From assembly GCF_009857505.1 (NCBI RefSeq), contig NZ_WWCP01000001.1, positions 248,001-312,000 of the forward strand: DNA of 64,000 nucleotides, in the 5' to 3' direction. Under the pieces are notes generated by a model. That model saw only the letters and a list, made by a program, of their open reading frames with translations. It was not told the origin of the DNA and ran no database searches. Position numbers and translations under genes: made by a program. Source of the stretch: Duganella lactea (GTDB taxonomy: Bacteria > Pseudomonadota > Gammaproteobacteria > Burkholderiales > Burkholderiaceae_D). Shown in pieces: positions 55,708-63,410 of the stretch (within the stretch, counting starts at the first letter, position 1; every line of letters starts with the position of its first letter).

Positions 55708-56929
55708 AGGAAATCGCAATCGCGGCAATCACGCCGGCCAGATCGGCGATCAGCCCGCACGAGATCGCATAGCGCGTCTTGCGGATGCCAACCGAGCCGA
55801 AGTACAGCGCGACAATGTAGAAAGTGGTGTCGGCCGAGCCCTGGAACACGCAGGCCAGGCGGCCGACAAAGGAATCGACGCCGTAGGTTTGCATAGTGTC
55901 GATCATCATGGCCTTGGCGGCGCTGCCGCTGAGCGGCTTCATCAGCGCGGTCGGCAGCGCCGGCACGAAGTCGGTGTTGAAGCCGAGGAAGCTGAACAGC
56001 CAGCTGAAGCCCTGCACGATAAAGCCCAGCAGGCCAGCGTTGCGGATCACGCTGATCGCCACCAGCATGCCGACCAGGTACGGAATGACGGTGATCGAGG
56101 TCTGGATGCCGCCCTTGGCGCCTTCGATAAACGCCTCGTAGACATTGACCTTCTTGCGCAAGGCGCCAATGATGAAGCCGCCGATGACGGCGATCAGCAC
56201 AAAGTTGCTGAACACCTTGGAGACTACTTCAATCTCCGGCTTGGTCAGATAATGGGTGAAATAAAAAACGATGCCGATGATGAAGGCGGTGATGCCGCCC
56301 AGCCAGCCCACCACCACGCGGTTGAACAGGTTGATGCGCTGGCGGATCGCCACGGCGATGATGCCGGTCATGGTCGCCACATAGGTCGCCACCATGCAGG
56401 GGATGAAAATATCCGAGGGATCGGCCGCGCCCAGGATCGAGCGCTGCGCCATGATGGCCAGCGGAATCAAGGTCAGGCCCGAGGTGTGCAGCACCAGGAA
56501 CATGATTTGCGCGTCGGTCGGCTCGTCCTTGTTGGGGTTGAGCGTTTGCAGGCTTTCCATCGCCTTCAGGCCGAACGGCGTGGCGGCGTTGTCCAGGCCC
56601 AGCAGGTTGGCCGAGAAGTTCATCACCATGTGGCCGGTGGCCGGGTGATTCGACGGCACGCCCGGGAAGATGCGCGAGAAGAACGGCGCGATCAGCTTGG
56701 CCAGCAGGTCGATGGCGCCGGCCTTCTCGCCGATGTTCATGATGCCCAGCCACAAGGTCATCACGCCGGCCAGCGGCAGGGCGATGTCCATCACGCCGGT
56801 GCGGGCCGAGTCGAAGGTGCCGTCGATGATGCGCTTGAAAATTTCGGTGTCGCCCAGAAAGATGAACTGGGCCAGCGCGGCCAGGAAGCCCACCAGGAAG
56901 AATCCAGACCAGATGTAATTGAGCGACAT
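55691..56929 (-). CDS. Fused SpmA-SpmB (nucleoside-recognition/Gate domain) membrane protein
   Basis: 412 residues with about ten membrane helices and two Gate-type domains: an SpmA-like half (IWSGFFLVGFLAALAQ, NLLGLDNAATPFGLKAM) and an SpmB-like half (GALRKKVNVYEAFIEGAKGG, PTALMKPLSGSAAKAMM, QGSADTTFYIVALYFG). In Bacillus spmA and spmB sit with dacB and affect spore core dehydration; here the fused protein again overlaps a D,D-carboxypeptidase gene in a non-sporulating Gram-negative. Transport or wall-linked roles are inferred only. ATG at 56929. Confidence 0.9.
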   Translation of the reverse strand: MSLNYIWSGFFLVGFLAALAQFIFLGDTEIFKRIIDGTFDSARTGVMDIALPLAGVMTLWLGIMNIGEKAGAIDLLAKLIAPFFSRIFPGVPSNHPATGHMVMNFSANLLGLDNAATPFGLKAMESLQTLNPNKDEPTDAQIMFLVLHTSGLTLIPLAIMAQRSILGAADPSDIFIPCMVATYVATMTGIIAVAIRQRINLFNRVVVGWLGGITAFIIGIVFYFTHYLTKPEIEVVSKVFSNFVLIAVIGGFIIGALRKKVNVYEAFIEGAKGGIQTSITVIPYLVGMLVAISVIRNAGLLGFIVQGFSWLFSFLGFNTDFVPALPTALMKPLSGSAAKAMMIDTMQTYGVDSFVGRLACVFQGSADTTFYIVALYFGSVGIRKTRYAISCGLIADLAGVIAAIAISYVFFY

Positions 56930-57023
56930 ATTTCTTGAGTGCAGTAATGTAGACGCAAAGTATAAGCGCTATCTGGACGCCGCCGCACATACCGCGCGTC
57001 GGGCTGTGCCTAGAATTGTTCGT

Positions 57024-57938
57024 ATGAACTTATTCAACCGCCGGGCGCTGGCCTATGTGGCCGGTCATCCCATGGATTTCACGGTGCAATGCCTGAAGGG
57101 CTTTCGCGCCAATCAAGGCCTGCTGCTGGCGGGCGCGGTGGCGTATTACTCGCTGCTGTCCATCCTGCCGCTGCTGATGCTGGTGGTGGTGGCCTTGTCG
57201 CACGTCATCGATCAGGCCGAATTGCTGTCGGCGGTCGGCCGCTATCTGAACTATGTGGTGCCGGGGCAATCCAGGCCGATCGTGGCGGAGGTGGCGCATT
57301 TCCTCGAACATCGCGACCTGGTCGGCGGCGTGCTGGTGGTGACCATGCTGTTCTTCAGCTCGCTGGCGTTCACCGTGCTGGAGAACGCCATGTGCGTGAT
57401 CTTCAAGCACCGGGTGGCGATCCGGCGGCGGCATTTCATGATCTCGGCGGTCATGCCCTACTGCTACATCCTGTCGCTGGGGGCCGGCATGCTGCTGGTG
57501 ACGCTGGTGGCCGGCAGCCTGCAGGTGATGGGCGAGGAGAGTGTGCGCCTGTTCGGTTACAACTGGTCGCTGAACGGCGTGTCGGGTGTGCTGCTGTACC
57601 TGCTCGGTTTTGCCGGCGAGGTGCTGGTGCTGTCGTCGATTTATCTGGTGATGCCGGTCGGACGGCTGTCGCCGTCGCACGCGCTGATCGGCGGCGTAAC
57701 GGCGGCGCTGCTGTGGGAAATCGCCCGCCACATCCTGGTGTGGTACTTCTCCACGCTGTCGCAGGTGAACGTGGTGTACGGCTCGATGACCACCGCCATC
57801 ATCGTCATGTTCAGCCTGGAGATCGGCGCCACGCTGCTGCTGTTCGGCGCGCAGGTTATTTCCGAGTTCGAGCGGGTGGGCCGCGAACGGCCGCGCCGCG
57901 CCGCCCGGCCGCTGACCACGGAAGCACCGGCACAATAA
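57024..57938 (+). CDS. YihY/BrkB-family inner-membrane protein
   Basis: 304 residues and about six membrane helices. The N-terminus FRANQGLLLAGAVAYYSLLSILPLLMLVV is the YihY/UPF0761 signature; the family was once called RNase BN, but that function was misassigned. The start at 57024 has no ribosome site and a TAGAAT box ends eight bases upstream; a longer frame back to 56919 would overlap the divergent SpmAB gene. A short hairpin TTTGTGC-GCC-GCACAAA follows the stop. Confidence 0.9.
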   Translation: MNLFNRRALAYVAGHPMDFTVQCLKGFRANQGLLLAGAVAYYSLLSILPLLMLVVVALSHVIDQAELLSAVGRYLNYVVPGQSRPIVAEVAHFLEHRDLVGGVLVVTMLFFSSLAFTVLENAMCVIFKHRVAIRRRHFMISAVMPYCYILSLGAGMLLVTLVAGSLQVMGEESVRLFGYNWSLNGVSGVLLYLLGFAGEVLVLSSIYLVMPVGRLSPSHALIGGVTAALLWEIARHILVWYFSTLSQVNVVYGSMTTAIIVMFSLEIGATLLLFGAQVISEFERVGRERPRRAARPLTTEAPAQ

Positions 57939-57940
57939 AT

Positions 57941-57970
57941 TTGTGCGCCGCACAAAATGTGTGGTACACT
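57941..57970 (+). promoter_or_regulatory. Sigma-70-like promoter of the orphan ncRNA unit
   Basis: TTGTGC (57941-57946), 18-bp spacer, TACACT (57965-57970), predicting a start near 57977. It begins three bases after the yihY stop. The -35 overlaps the hairpin after yihY. Confidence 0.6.
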
Positions 57971-57976
57971 ACGTCC

Positions 57977-58237
57977 GTGGTTGAGGTTTGCCTGCAAACA
58001 GTCCCACATCCGGCCGATGCGCCGCGCCCAGAGTTGTGTAAGTTCGATGGCGCAGGTGACGCAGACGCTGGAGTTGTAATCCCGAAAACGTTAGTCGATT
58101 TACACGTCAGGGGCACCACGCAGATAGCATGGGCGCCTGAGACGCCGCCTCACTTGGCATATAGCCCTGGAGCCCGGTACGATTGAAGCATAGGTAATAC
58201 ATTGGAACGAAGCCTGCAGCGATGCGGGCTTTTTTTT
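57977..58237 (+). ncRNA. Candidate intergenic non-coding RNA, about 260 nt, family not recognised
   Basis: This 372-bp gap has no credible coding frame on either strand. It has a promoter-like pair at its left and a clear intrinsic terminator at its right (58210-58237), so a transcript of about 260 bases is expected. Several local stems can be drawn, for example TGCGCC near 58018 with GGCGCA near 58049. It does not match tRNA, tmRNA, RNase P, SRP RNA or riboswitch consensus that I know. Short resemblance to 6S RNA (CAGTCCC then GCCGAT, and AGCCTGCAGCG) is too weak to assign it. It may be a trans-acting sRNA (eight T residues at the end suit Hfq binding) or the leader of the small gene at 58311. 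Confidence 0.55.
58210..58237 (+). terminator. Intrinsic terminator of the orphan ncRNA unit
   Basis: AAGCCTGC, loop AGCGA(T), GCGGGCTT with one T-G wobble, followed by eight T residues (58230-58237). Confidence 0.88.
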
Positions 58238-58310
58238 CGTCCGCAGCTTGCGTTCGCCCAAAGGGGGCGGACGGTGTCAGCTTATTCTGAAGTGCTGATG
58301 GAGGTGCACG

Positions 58311-58565
58311 ATGGAATTCGCTTTTACGCTCCGCTACCGGTTGCCGAGCCAGTGCCGCGACGACGATCAGCTGGCCGGACAACTGGCCGCCTGCGACTGC
58401 GCGGACGCGCGGGTGAGCGTCAACCGCGCCGGCTATCTGGTGCTGGAATTCCTGCGTGCCGCCGACAGTCCCGCCGCTGCCCTGTCCAGCGCCATCGCCG
58501 ACGTGCAGCGCGCCCTCCCCAGCGCCGAGCTGATCGATATTCGTTCCGACTTCATGTCGAACTGA
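58311..58565 (+). CDS. Small hypothetical protein, 84 residues
   Basis: The ATG at 58311 follows GGAGGTG with good spacing, and codon use matches neighbouring genes. The predicted protein has an alternating alpha/beta layout (strand near 2-8 and 38-46, helices near 50-68) with four cysteines in the first 30 residues. No domain is recognised. It is about 75 bp downstream of the ncRNA terminator and 59 bp before arsR. Confidence 0.6.
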   Translation: MEFAFTLRYRLPSQCRDDDQLAGQLAACDCADARVSVNRAGYLVLEFLRAADSPAAALSSAIADVQRALPSAELIDIRSDFMSN

Positions 58566-58576
58566 ATTTCGCTAAT

Positions 58577-58596
58577 ATTTCAATATTATTTGAAAT
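58577..58596. promoter_or_regulatory. ArsR-type operator upstream of arsR
   Basis: ATTTCAA, spacer TATTAT, TTGAAAT: a 7-6-7 inverted repeat in an AT-rich stretch 28 bp before the arsR ATG. Arm sequence and placement suit the operators of ArsR/SmtB repressors. Confidence 0.65.
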
Positions 58597-58624
58597 GTAG
58601 AAGTGTATGCGCTAGTATGCCAGC

Positions 58625-58924
58625 ATGAATACCAAACAAACCCTGGCCGCGCTGGCGGCGCTGGCGCAGGAAAGCCGGCTTGCCGTGTTTCGCTTGCTGG
58701 TGCAGACCGGTCCGGAGGGGCTGGCCGCCAGTAAAATCGGCGAGCGGCTCGCTATTGCGCCGTCCTCGCTGTCGTTTCACCTGAAGGAACTGTCGCACGC
58801 CGGCCTGATCGCCTCGCGCCAGCAGGGACGGTTCGTCATTTACTCGGCCGACATCGCCGCGATGAATGGTCTGATCAACTTTTTAACTGAAAACTGCTGC
58901 GGCGGTGTCCCGTGCAAACCATGA
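58625..58924 (+). CDS. arsR: ArsR-family arsenic-responsive repressor
   Basis: 99 residues, winged helix (about 8-80: ESRLAVFRLLVQTG, LAASKIGERLAIAPSSLSFHLKELSHAGLI). The C-terminus reads NCCGGVPC, with Cys91, Cys92 and Cys97. A C-terminal cysteine triplet of this style binds arsenite in the Acidithiobacillus-type ArsR, in contrast to the helix-3 CVC motif of plasmid R773. Start ATG at 58625; the stop overlaps the arsC ATG by 4 bp, so the operon is translationally coupled. Confidence 0.92.
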   Translation: MNTKQTLAALAALAQESRLAVFRLLVQTGPEGLAASKIGERLAIAPSSLSFHLKELSHAGLIASRQQGRFVIYSADIAAMNGLINFLTENCCGGVPCKP

Positions 58925-59367
58925 ATATTCTTTTTCTGTGTACCGGCAATTCCTGCCGCTCCATTTTGAGCGAGGCCATTTTCAATCATCTGGCGCCGCT
59001 GGCTTGGCGCGCGATCAGCGCCGGTAGCCGGCCGGCCGGCCAACTGCATCCGCGCGCGCTGGCGCTACTGGCGCGCAAAGGTATCTCCACCGAGGGCTGC
59101 TACAGCAAATCGTGGGATCACCTGCCGGTCACGCCGGATATTGTGATCACCGTCTGCGGCAGCGCGGCTGGCGAGACTTGTCCTGCTTATCTGGCGCCGG
59201 CGCTGCGCGCGCATTGGGGTGTCGATGACCCGAGTCATGTGGTGGGAACGGAAGAGGAAATCGAAGCTGCGTTTGAGCAGGCTTACCGCATCATCCGCGC
59301 GCGCATCGAAGCCTTTCTGGCGCTACCGGCGATTTCGCAACAAGCACTGGAGCGTATCGGATGCTGA
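58921..59367 (+). CDS. arsC: Thioredoxin-type arsenate reductase (LMW phosphatase fold)
   Basis: 148 residues. N-terminal P-loop [11 protein letters not shown] with nucleophile Cys7, and a redox pair Cys79/Cys87 in [16 protein letters not shown], the pI258-type ArsC arrangement that uses thioredoxin. It reduces arsenate to arsenite, the substrate of ArsB. Overlaps arsR by 4 bp and arsB by 7 bp. Confidence 0.95.
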   Translation: MNILFLCTGNSCRSILSEAIFNHLAPLAWRAISAGSRPAGQLHPRALALLARKGISTEGCYSKSWDHLPVTPDIVITVCGSAAGETCPAYLAPALRAHWGVDDPSHVVGTEEEIEAAFEQAYRIIRARIEAFLALPAISQQALERIGC

Positions 59368-60647
59368 ACGCTTTGCTGATTTTTATCGCCACGCTGGTGC
59401 TGGTGATCTGGCAGCCGCGTGGCCTGGGTATCGGCTGGAGCGCCTCGCTGGGCGCGGCGGCGGCCTTGCTGGCGGGCGTGATCCATGTCGGCGATATTCC
59501 GGTGGTGTGGCACATCATCTGGAACGCGACGGCGACGTTCGTCGCCATCATCGTCACCAGCCTGCTGCTGGACAAGGCCGGCTTCTTCGAATGGGCGGCG
59601 CTGCATGTGGCGCGCTGGGGTGGCGGCAGCGGCAAGCGGTTGTTCGTGCTGCTGGTGTTGCTGGGGGCCGCGGTGTCCGGCCTGTTCGCCAACGATGGCG
59701 CGGCGCTGATCCTGACGCCGATCGTCATCGCCATCCTGCACGAGCTGCGGTTTTCCGCGCGCGCCACGCTGGCGTTTGTGATGGCGGCCGGCTTTATCGC
59801 CGATACGGCCAGCCTGCCGCTGGTGGTGTCGAACCTGGTGAACATCGTCTCGGCGGATTATTTCGGCATCAGCTTCGCGCGCTACGCGGCGGTGATGGTG
59901 CCGGTGAATGTTGTCGCCGTCGCGGCCACGCTGGCGGTGCTGCTGTGGTTCTTCCGCCGCGATATTCCGGCGGACTACGATGTGCGGCAGATCAAAGATC
60001 CGGCGCTGGCGATTCGTGACCGCGCCACCTTCATCGCCGGCTGGTGGGTACTGGGCCTGCTGCTGATCGGCTTCTTCGTCATCGAACCGATGGGCGTGCC
60101 GATCAGCGTGGTGGCGGCGGTGGGCTCGCTGGTGCTGCTGGTGGTGGCGTCGCGCGGACACCGCATCTCCACGCGCGAGGTGCTGCTGCACGCGCCTTGG
60201 CAGATCGTGATTTTTTCGCTGGGGATGTATCTGGTGGTGTACGGCTTGCGCAACGCGGGGCTGACGGCTTACCTTACAGCGGCGCTCAACTGGTGTGCGC
60301 AATATGGCGTATGGGGCGCGGCCATGGGCACCGGCTTCCTGACCGCGATTCTGTCGTCGATCATGAACAACCTGCCGACCGTGTTGATCGGCGCCTTGTC
60401 GGTGGATGCCACGTCGGCGCAGGGCGCGGTGCGCGAAGCGATGGTGTATGCGAACGTGATCGGCAGCGATCTCGGTCCGAAGATCACGCCGATCGGCAGC
60501 CTGGCGACGCTGCTATGGCTGCACGTGCTGGCCAACAAGGGCACGCGCATCTCGTGGGGTTACTACTTCCGCGTCGGCATCTGCTTGACGTTGCCGGTTT
60601 TGTTTGTCACATTGGCGGCATTAGCAGTGCGCCTGGGGATAACGTGA
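59361..60647 (+). CDS. arsB: Arsenite efflux membrane protein ArsB
   Basis: 428 residues and about 12 membrane helices; normal ArsB length. Conserved [43 protein letters not shown] and [16 protein letters not shown] are typical ArsB signatures. It expels arsenite and antimonite using the proton gradient. ATG at 59361; its TGA overlaps the GTG of the next gene, so the signal-peptidase-like gene is part of this operon. Confidence 0.95.
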   Translation: MLNALLIFIATLVLVIWQPRGLGIGWSASLGAAAALLAGVIHVGDIPVVWHIIWNATATFVAIIVTSLLLDKAGFFEWAALHVARWGGGSGKRLFVLLVLLGAAVSGLFANDGAALILTPIVIAILHELRFSARATLAFVMAAGFIADTASLPLVVSNLVNIVSADYFGISFARYAAVMVPVNVVAVAATLAVLLWFFRRDIPADYDVRQIKDPALAIRDRATFIAGWWVLGLLLIGFFVIEPMGVPISVVAAVGSLVLLVVASRGHRISTREVLLHAPWQIVIFSLGMYLVVYGLRNAGLTAYLTAALNWCAQYGVWGAAMGTGFLTAILSSIMNNLPTVLIGALSVDATSAQGAVREAMVYANVIGSDLGPKITPIGSLATLLWLHVLANKGTRISWGYYFRVGICLTLPVLFVTLAALAVRLGIT

Positions 60648-61561
60648 AACCGAAGAAGTGGATTGCCGTAGTACTGAGTATCTTTGCCACGCCGCTGGCG
60701 TTCTTGTATGTGGGCGCTCCGCGCTGGGCTGTGATCAGCTTCACCATATCGCTGGCATTGGGCCTCGCCGGTTTCCTGCTGCCAGGCCAATTGGCCGAGG
60801 GTGCCGCCGGAATCCTGTCGTTGGCGCTGATTGCATTGTGGATCTGGCTTGCCTACCGGTTGGCCGCGGCCGCGCCGGAACAGGCGATCCGCCCGTGGTA
60901 CGCGCGCTGGTATGGCATGCTGGCGATGGTGGCCGGCGTTGGCATTTTCGTCGTGCTGTTGCGGGTGTTTGCTTATGAGCCGTTCAAGGTGCCATCTTCG
61001 GCGATGCTGCCGACGCTTCCGGTTCGCTCCAATGTGCTGGTGCAGAAATGGGGTTACGGTCATTACAGCACGATGGGTTTCAGCTTCGGCAATGGCGGCA
61101 TCTCGCAGCCGTTGGAACGGGGAGACATGATCGTGTTCGACTGGCCGCGTGATCCGCGCCAGAGCTTTATAAAGCGCCTGGTCGGCCTGCCGGGCGACCA
61201 TATTGAATACCGCGACGACAAGCGCCTGTATGTCAACGGCGTCGACGTTCGTGGCAAGGCGCTACCGGAGTATCTGGATGAAAATCAGCTGGTGCCCCTG
61301 CAGCGCTATCGTCAGCGGCTGGACCGGATCGAACATGACTACCTGGTCAAGGAGGCGGCGGCATGGTGGATGCAGCAAGACGCACAGCTGCCGCCGCAAT
61401 GCCAGGTCGGCGCTACGGCCTTGAGCTGCACGGTGCCGGCGGCCAGCTATTTCGTCATGGGCGACAATCGCGACAACAGCCTGGATAGCCGCTACTGGGG
61501 CTTTGTGCCGGCCAAATCGGTGATTGGCAAGGTGGTGTACATTGTTCCGCCCCGAACTTGA
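60644..61561 (+). CDS. Signal peptidase I-like (S26) protein with Ala at the nucleophile position, GTG start
   Basis: 305 residues; the GTG at 60644 overlaps the arsB stop (GTGA). Three or four N-terminal membrane helices (about 8-110) replace the usual two. The S26 domain has [14 protein letters not shown] where catalytic enzymes read PSxSMxPTL: the nucleophile position (120) is Ala, with Ser119 one residue earlier. The general-base Lys177 ([12 protein letters not shown]) and box [15 protein letters not shown] are intact. A change in register, an altered enzyme or an inactive homologue are all possible. Its role beside ars genes is unknown; it is unlikely to be the only signal peptidase of the cell. 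Confidence 0.85.
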   Translation: MKPKKWIAVVLSIFATPLAFLYVGAPRWAVISFTISLALGLAGFLLPGQLAEGAAGILSLALIALWIWLAYRLAAAAPEQAIRPWYARWYGMLAMVAGVGIFVVLLRVFAYEPFKVPSSAMLPTLPVRSNVLVQKWGYGHYSTMGFSFGNGGISQPLERGDMIVFDWPRDPRQSFIKRLVGLPGDHIEYRDDKRLYVNGVDVRGKALPEYLDENQLVPLQRYRQRLDRIEHDYLVKEAAAWWMQQDAQLPPQCQVGATALSCTVPAASYFVMGDNRDNSLDSRYWGFVPAKSVIGKVVYIVPPRT

Positions 61562-61571
61562 GGAGCCAGGA

Positions 61572-62156
61572 TTGGATCAGCATATCAAACCGGTAGCACT
61601 TGAAAAAGCTTATCGCCTATTGAATCATGGACCGACGGTGCTGGTGTCGGCCAGCCATGACGGCGTGGAGAATGTGATGTCGGCGGCGTGGTCGTGCGCG
61701 TTGGATTTTGCGCCGCCGAAGGTGACGCTGGTGCTGGACAAGGCGACGGCCACGCGTCCGCTGGTGGAAAAGAGCGGCTACTTCGCGCTGCAGGTGCCGA
61801 ATATGGCGCAGCTGCGGCTGACCTATGATGTCGGTCACACCAGCGCCAACGATACCCCGGACAAGCTGACCAAGGCTGGCGTGCGGCTGTTCCGTGTTGA
61901 CGGTTACGATGTGCCGCTGGTGGCCGGATCGTCGGCATGGTTGATCTGCAAAGTGCTGCCGGAGCCGCGCAATGAGCAGGTCTACGACTTGTTCATCGGC
62001 GAAGTGGTGGCCGCGTATGCGGATGACCGCGTATTCCAGAACGGCCACTGGGCTTTCGAGAAGGCTGACCCGCGGTGGCGCAGCCTGCACTACATCGCCG
62101 GCGGCAATTTCTACGCCATCGGCGAAGCGGTGGTGGCGGATACCAACAAAACCTGA
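61572..62156 (+). CDS. Flavin reductase-like FMN-binding protein, TTG start
   Basis: 194 residues from a TTG at 61572, with AGGAG six bases upstream overlapping the previous stop; no ATG fits. The domain matches the DIM6/NTAB flavin reductase family: GPTVLVSASHDGVENVMSAAWSC and KSGYFALQVPN for the FMN site and GRS-like NFYAIGEAV near the end. It probably makes reduced FMN or shares the split-barrel fold for another use. It may be the last gene of the ars transcript. Confidence 0.85.
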   Translation: MDQHIKPVALEKAYRLLNHGPTVLVSASHDGVENVMSAAWSCALDFAPPKVTLVLDKATATRPLVEKSGYFALQVPNMAQLRLTYDVGHTSANDTPDKLTKAGVRLFRVDGYDVPLVAGSSAWLICKVLPEPRNEQVYDLFIGEVVAAYADDRVFQNGHWAFEKADPRWRSLHYIAGGNFYAIGEAVVADTNKT

Positions 62157-62242
62157 CAAACGGATTCACCAAGCAATACAACGTGAAGAAGTTGATGTGG
62201 TTTGAGCAGCACGCGGATATCTGTGCTTGATGCGTTCCATGG

Positions 62243-62262
62243 GTTCCCGCCTGCGCGGGAAC
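62243..62262. repeat. REP-like hairpin between flavin reductase and acyl-CoA dehydrogenase
   Basis: GTTCCCGC, loop CTGC, GCGGGAAC: perfect 8-bp stem between two convergent genes. Core TTCCCGC...GCGGGAA is shared with 32459-32482. Confidence 0.7.
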
Positions 62263-62267
62263 GGCGG

Positions 62268-63395
62268 TTAGAGGGCGCGGGCGATGAGGATTTTTTGGAT
62301 GTCGCTGGTGCCTTCGTAGATTTGGCATACGCGCGCGTCGCGGTAGATGCGTTCCACTGGAAAGTCACTGACGTAGCCGTAGCCGCCGTGGATCTGGATC
62401 GCATCCGAACAGACCTTTTCCGCCATCTCGGAGGCGAACAGTTTGGCCATCGCGGCTTCCTTCAGGCACGGCAGGCCGGCGTCCTTCATTGCTGCGGCGT
62501 GCAGGATCAGCTGGCGCGCGGCTTCGATCTGCATCGCCATCTCGGCCAATTTGAATTGCACCGACTGATGCTCGAAGATCGGCTTACCGAAGCTTTCCCG
62601 TTCTCGCGCATAGCTCAGCGCCGCTTCATACGCGGAGCGCGCCATGCCCACCGACTGCGAGGCGATGCCGATGCGGCCGCCCTCCAATCCGGATAAGGCG
62701 ATCTTGTAACCCTGGCCTTCCGCGCCGATCAGATTCTCCGCCGGGATACGGCAGTTCTCGAACACGATCTGCGCGGTGTCCGATGAGTGCTGCCCCATCT
62801 TGTGTTCAATGCCGGCGACGATGTAACCCGGCGTCGCCGTTGGCACCCAGAAGGCGCTGATGCCTTTCTTGCCCGCCGCTTTGTCGGTGACCGCCATGAC
62901 AATCGCCACGTCCGCATGCTTGCCGCTGGTGATGAACTGTTTGACGCCGTTCAGCACATAGTGATCGCCATCGCGCGTGGCGGTGGTGCGCAATGCGGCG
63001 GCGTCGCTGCCGGTGTGCGGTTCGGTGAGGCAGAACGCGCCCAGCATCGCGCCTTGTGCCAGTGGCCGCAGCCATTGTTCCTTCTGCTGCGCGTTCGCAT
63101 ACATCATGCCGATGCTGCACACCGGGCAGTTGTTGACTGAGATGATGGTGGACGTGCCGCCATCGCCCGCCGCAATCTCCTCCAGCACCAGGGCCAGCGA
63201 CACGTAATCCATGCCAGCGCCGCCCAGCTCCTCGGGCACGGCGACACCGAAGGCGCCCAGCGCCGCCAGCTCCTTCAGCTCTTCCTTCGGGAAGTGGTGC
63301 TCCTTGTCCCAGCGGGCGGCGTTGGGGGCGAGACGCTCTTGCGCGAAAGTGCGCAGGGCGTCACGGATCATTTCGTGTTCCTGACTTAGTAGCAT
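62268..63395 (-). CDS. Acyl-CoA dehydrogenase (short/branched-chain type)
   Basis: 375 residues. FAD-dependent dehydrogenase with FCLTEPHTGSDAAALRTTA, FVPTATPGY-like WVPTATPGYIVAGIEHKMG and, at the C-terminus, GGYGYVSDFPVERIYRDARVCQIYEGTSDIQ, where the Glu of YEGTS is the catalytic base expected for short or medium-chain enzymes (isovaleryl-CoA enzymes keep it elsewhere). So it is not likely to be liuA. ATG at 63395; it follows the SDR gene on the same strand by 15 bp. Confidence 0.92.
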   Translation of the reverse strand: MLLSQEHEMIRDALRTFAQERLAPNAARWDKEHHFPKEELKELAALGAFGVAVPEELGGAGMDYVSLALVLEEIAAGDGGTSTIISVNNCPVCSIGMMYANAQQKEQWLRPLAQGAMLGAFCLTEPHTGSDAAALRTTATRDGDHYVLNGVKQFITSGKHADVAIVMAVTDKAAGKKGISAFWVPTATPGYIVAGIEHKMGQHSSDTAQIVFENCRIPAENLIGAEGQGYKIALSGLEGGRIGIASQSVGMARSAYEAALSYARERESFGKPIFEHQSVQFKLAEMAMQIEAARQLILHAAAMKDAGLPCLKEAAMAKLFASEMAEKVCSDAIQIHGGYGYVSDFPVERIYRDARVCQIYEGTSDIQKILIARAL

Positions 63396-63410
63396 CGTGT
63401 CTCTTCCCTT

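Noticed and set aside
58130..58210. TPP-riboswitch-like words (CTGAGA, GGTAATAC) in the ncRNA region
   Set aside because: The conserved order and stems of the THI element cannot be drawn, and no thiamine gene is downstream.
57977..58237. 6S RNA
   Set aside because: Short shared words near both ends, but the length is greater than usual and I could not draw the single long stem with central bubble; left as unassigned ncRNA.
57856..58382. Two minus-strand frames (57856-58119 and 58107-58382) across the gap after yihY
   Set aside because: No ribosome sites, low-complexity translation and overlap with the promoter, terminator and small plus-strand gene.
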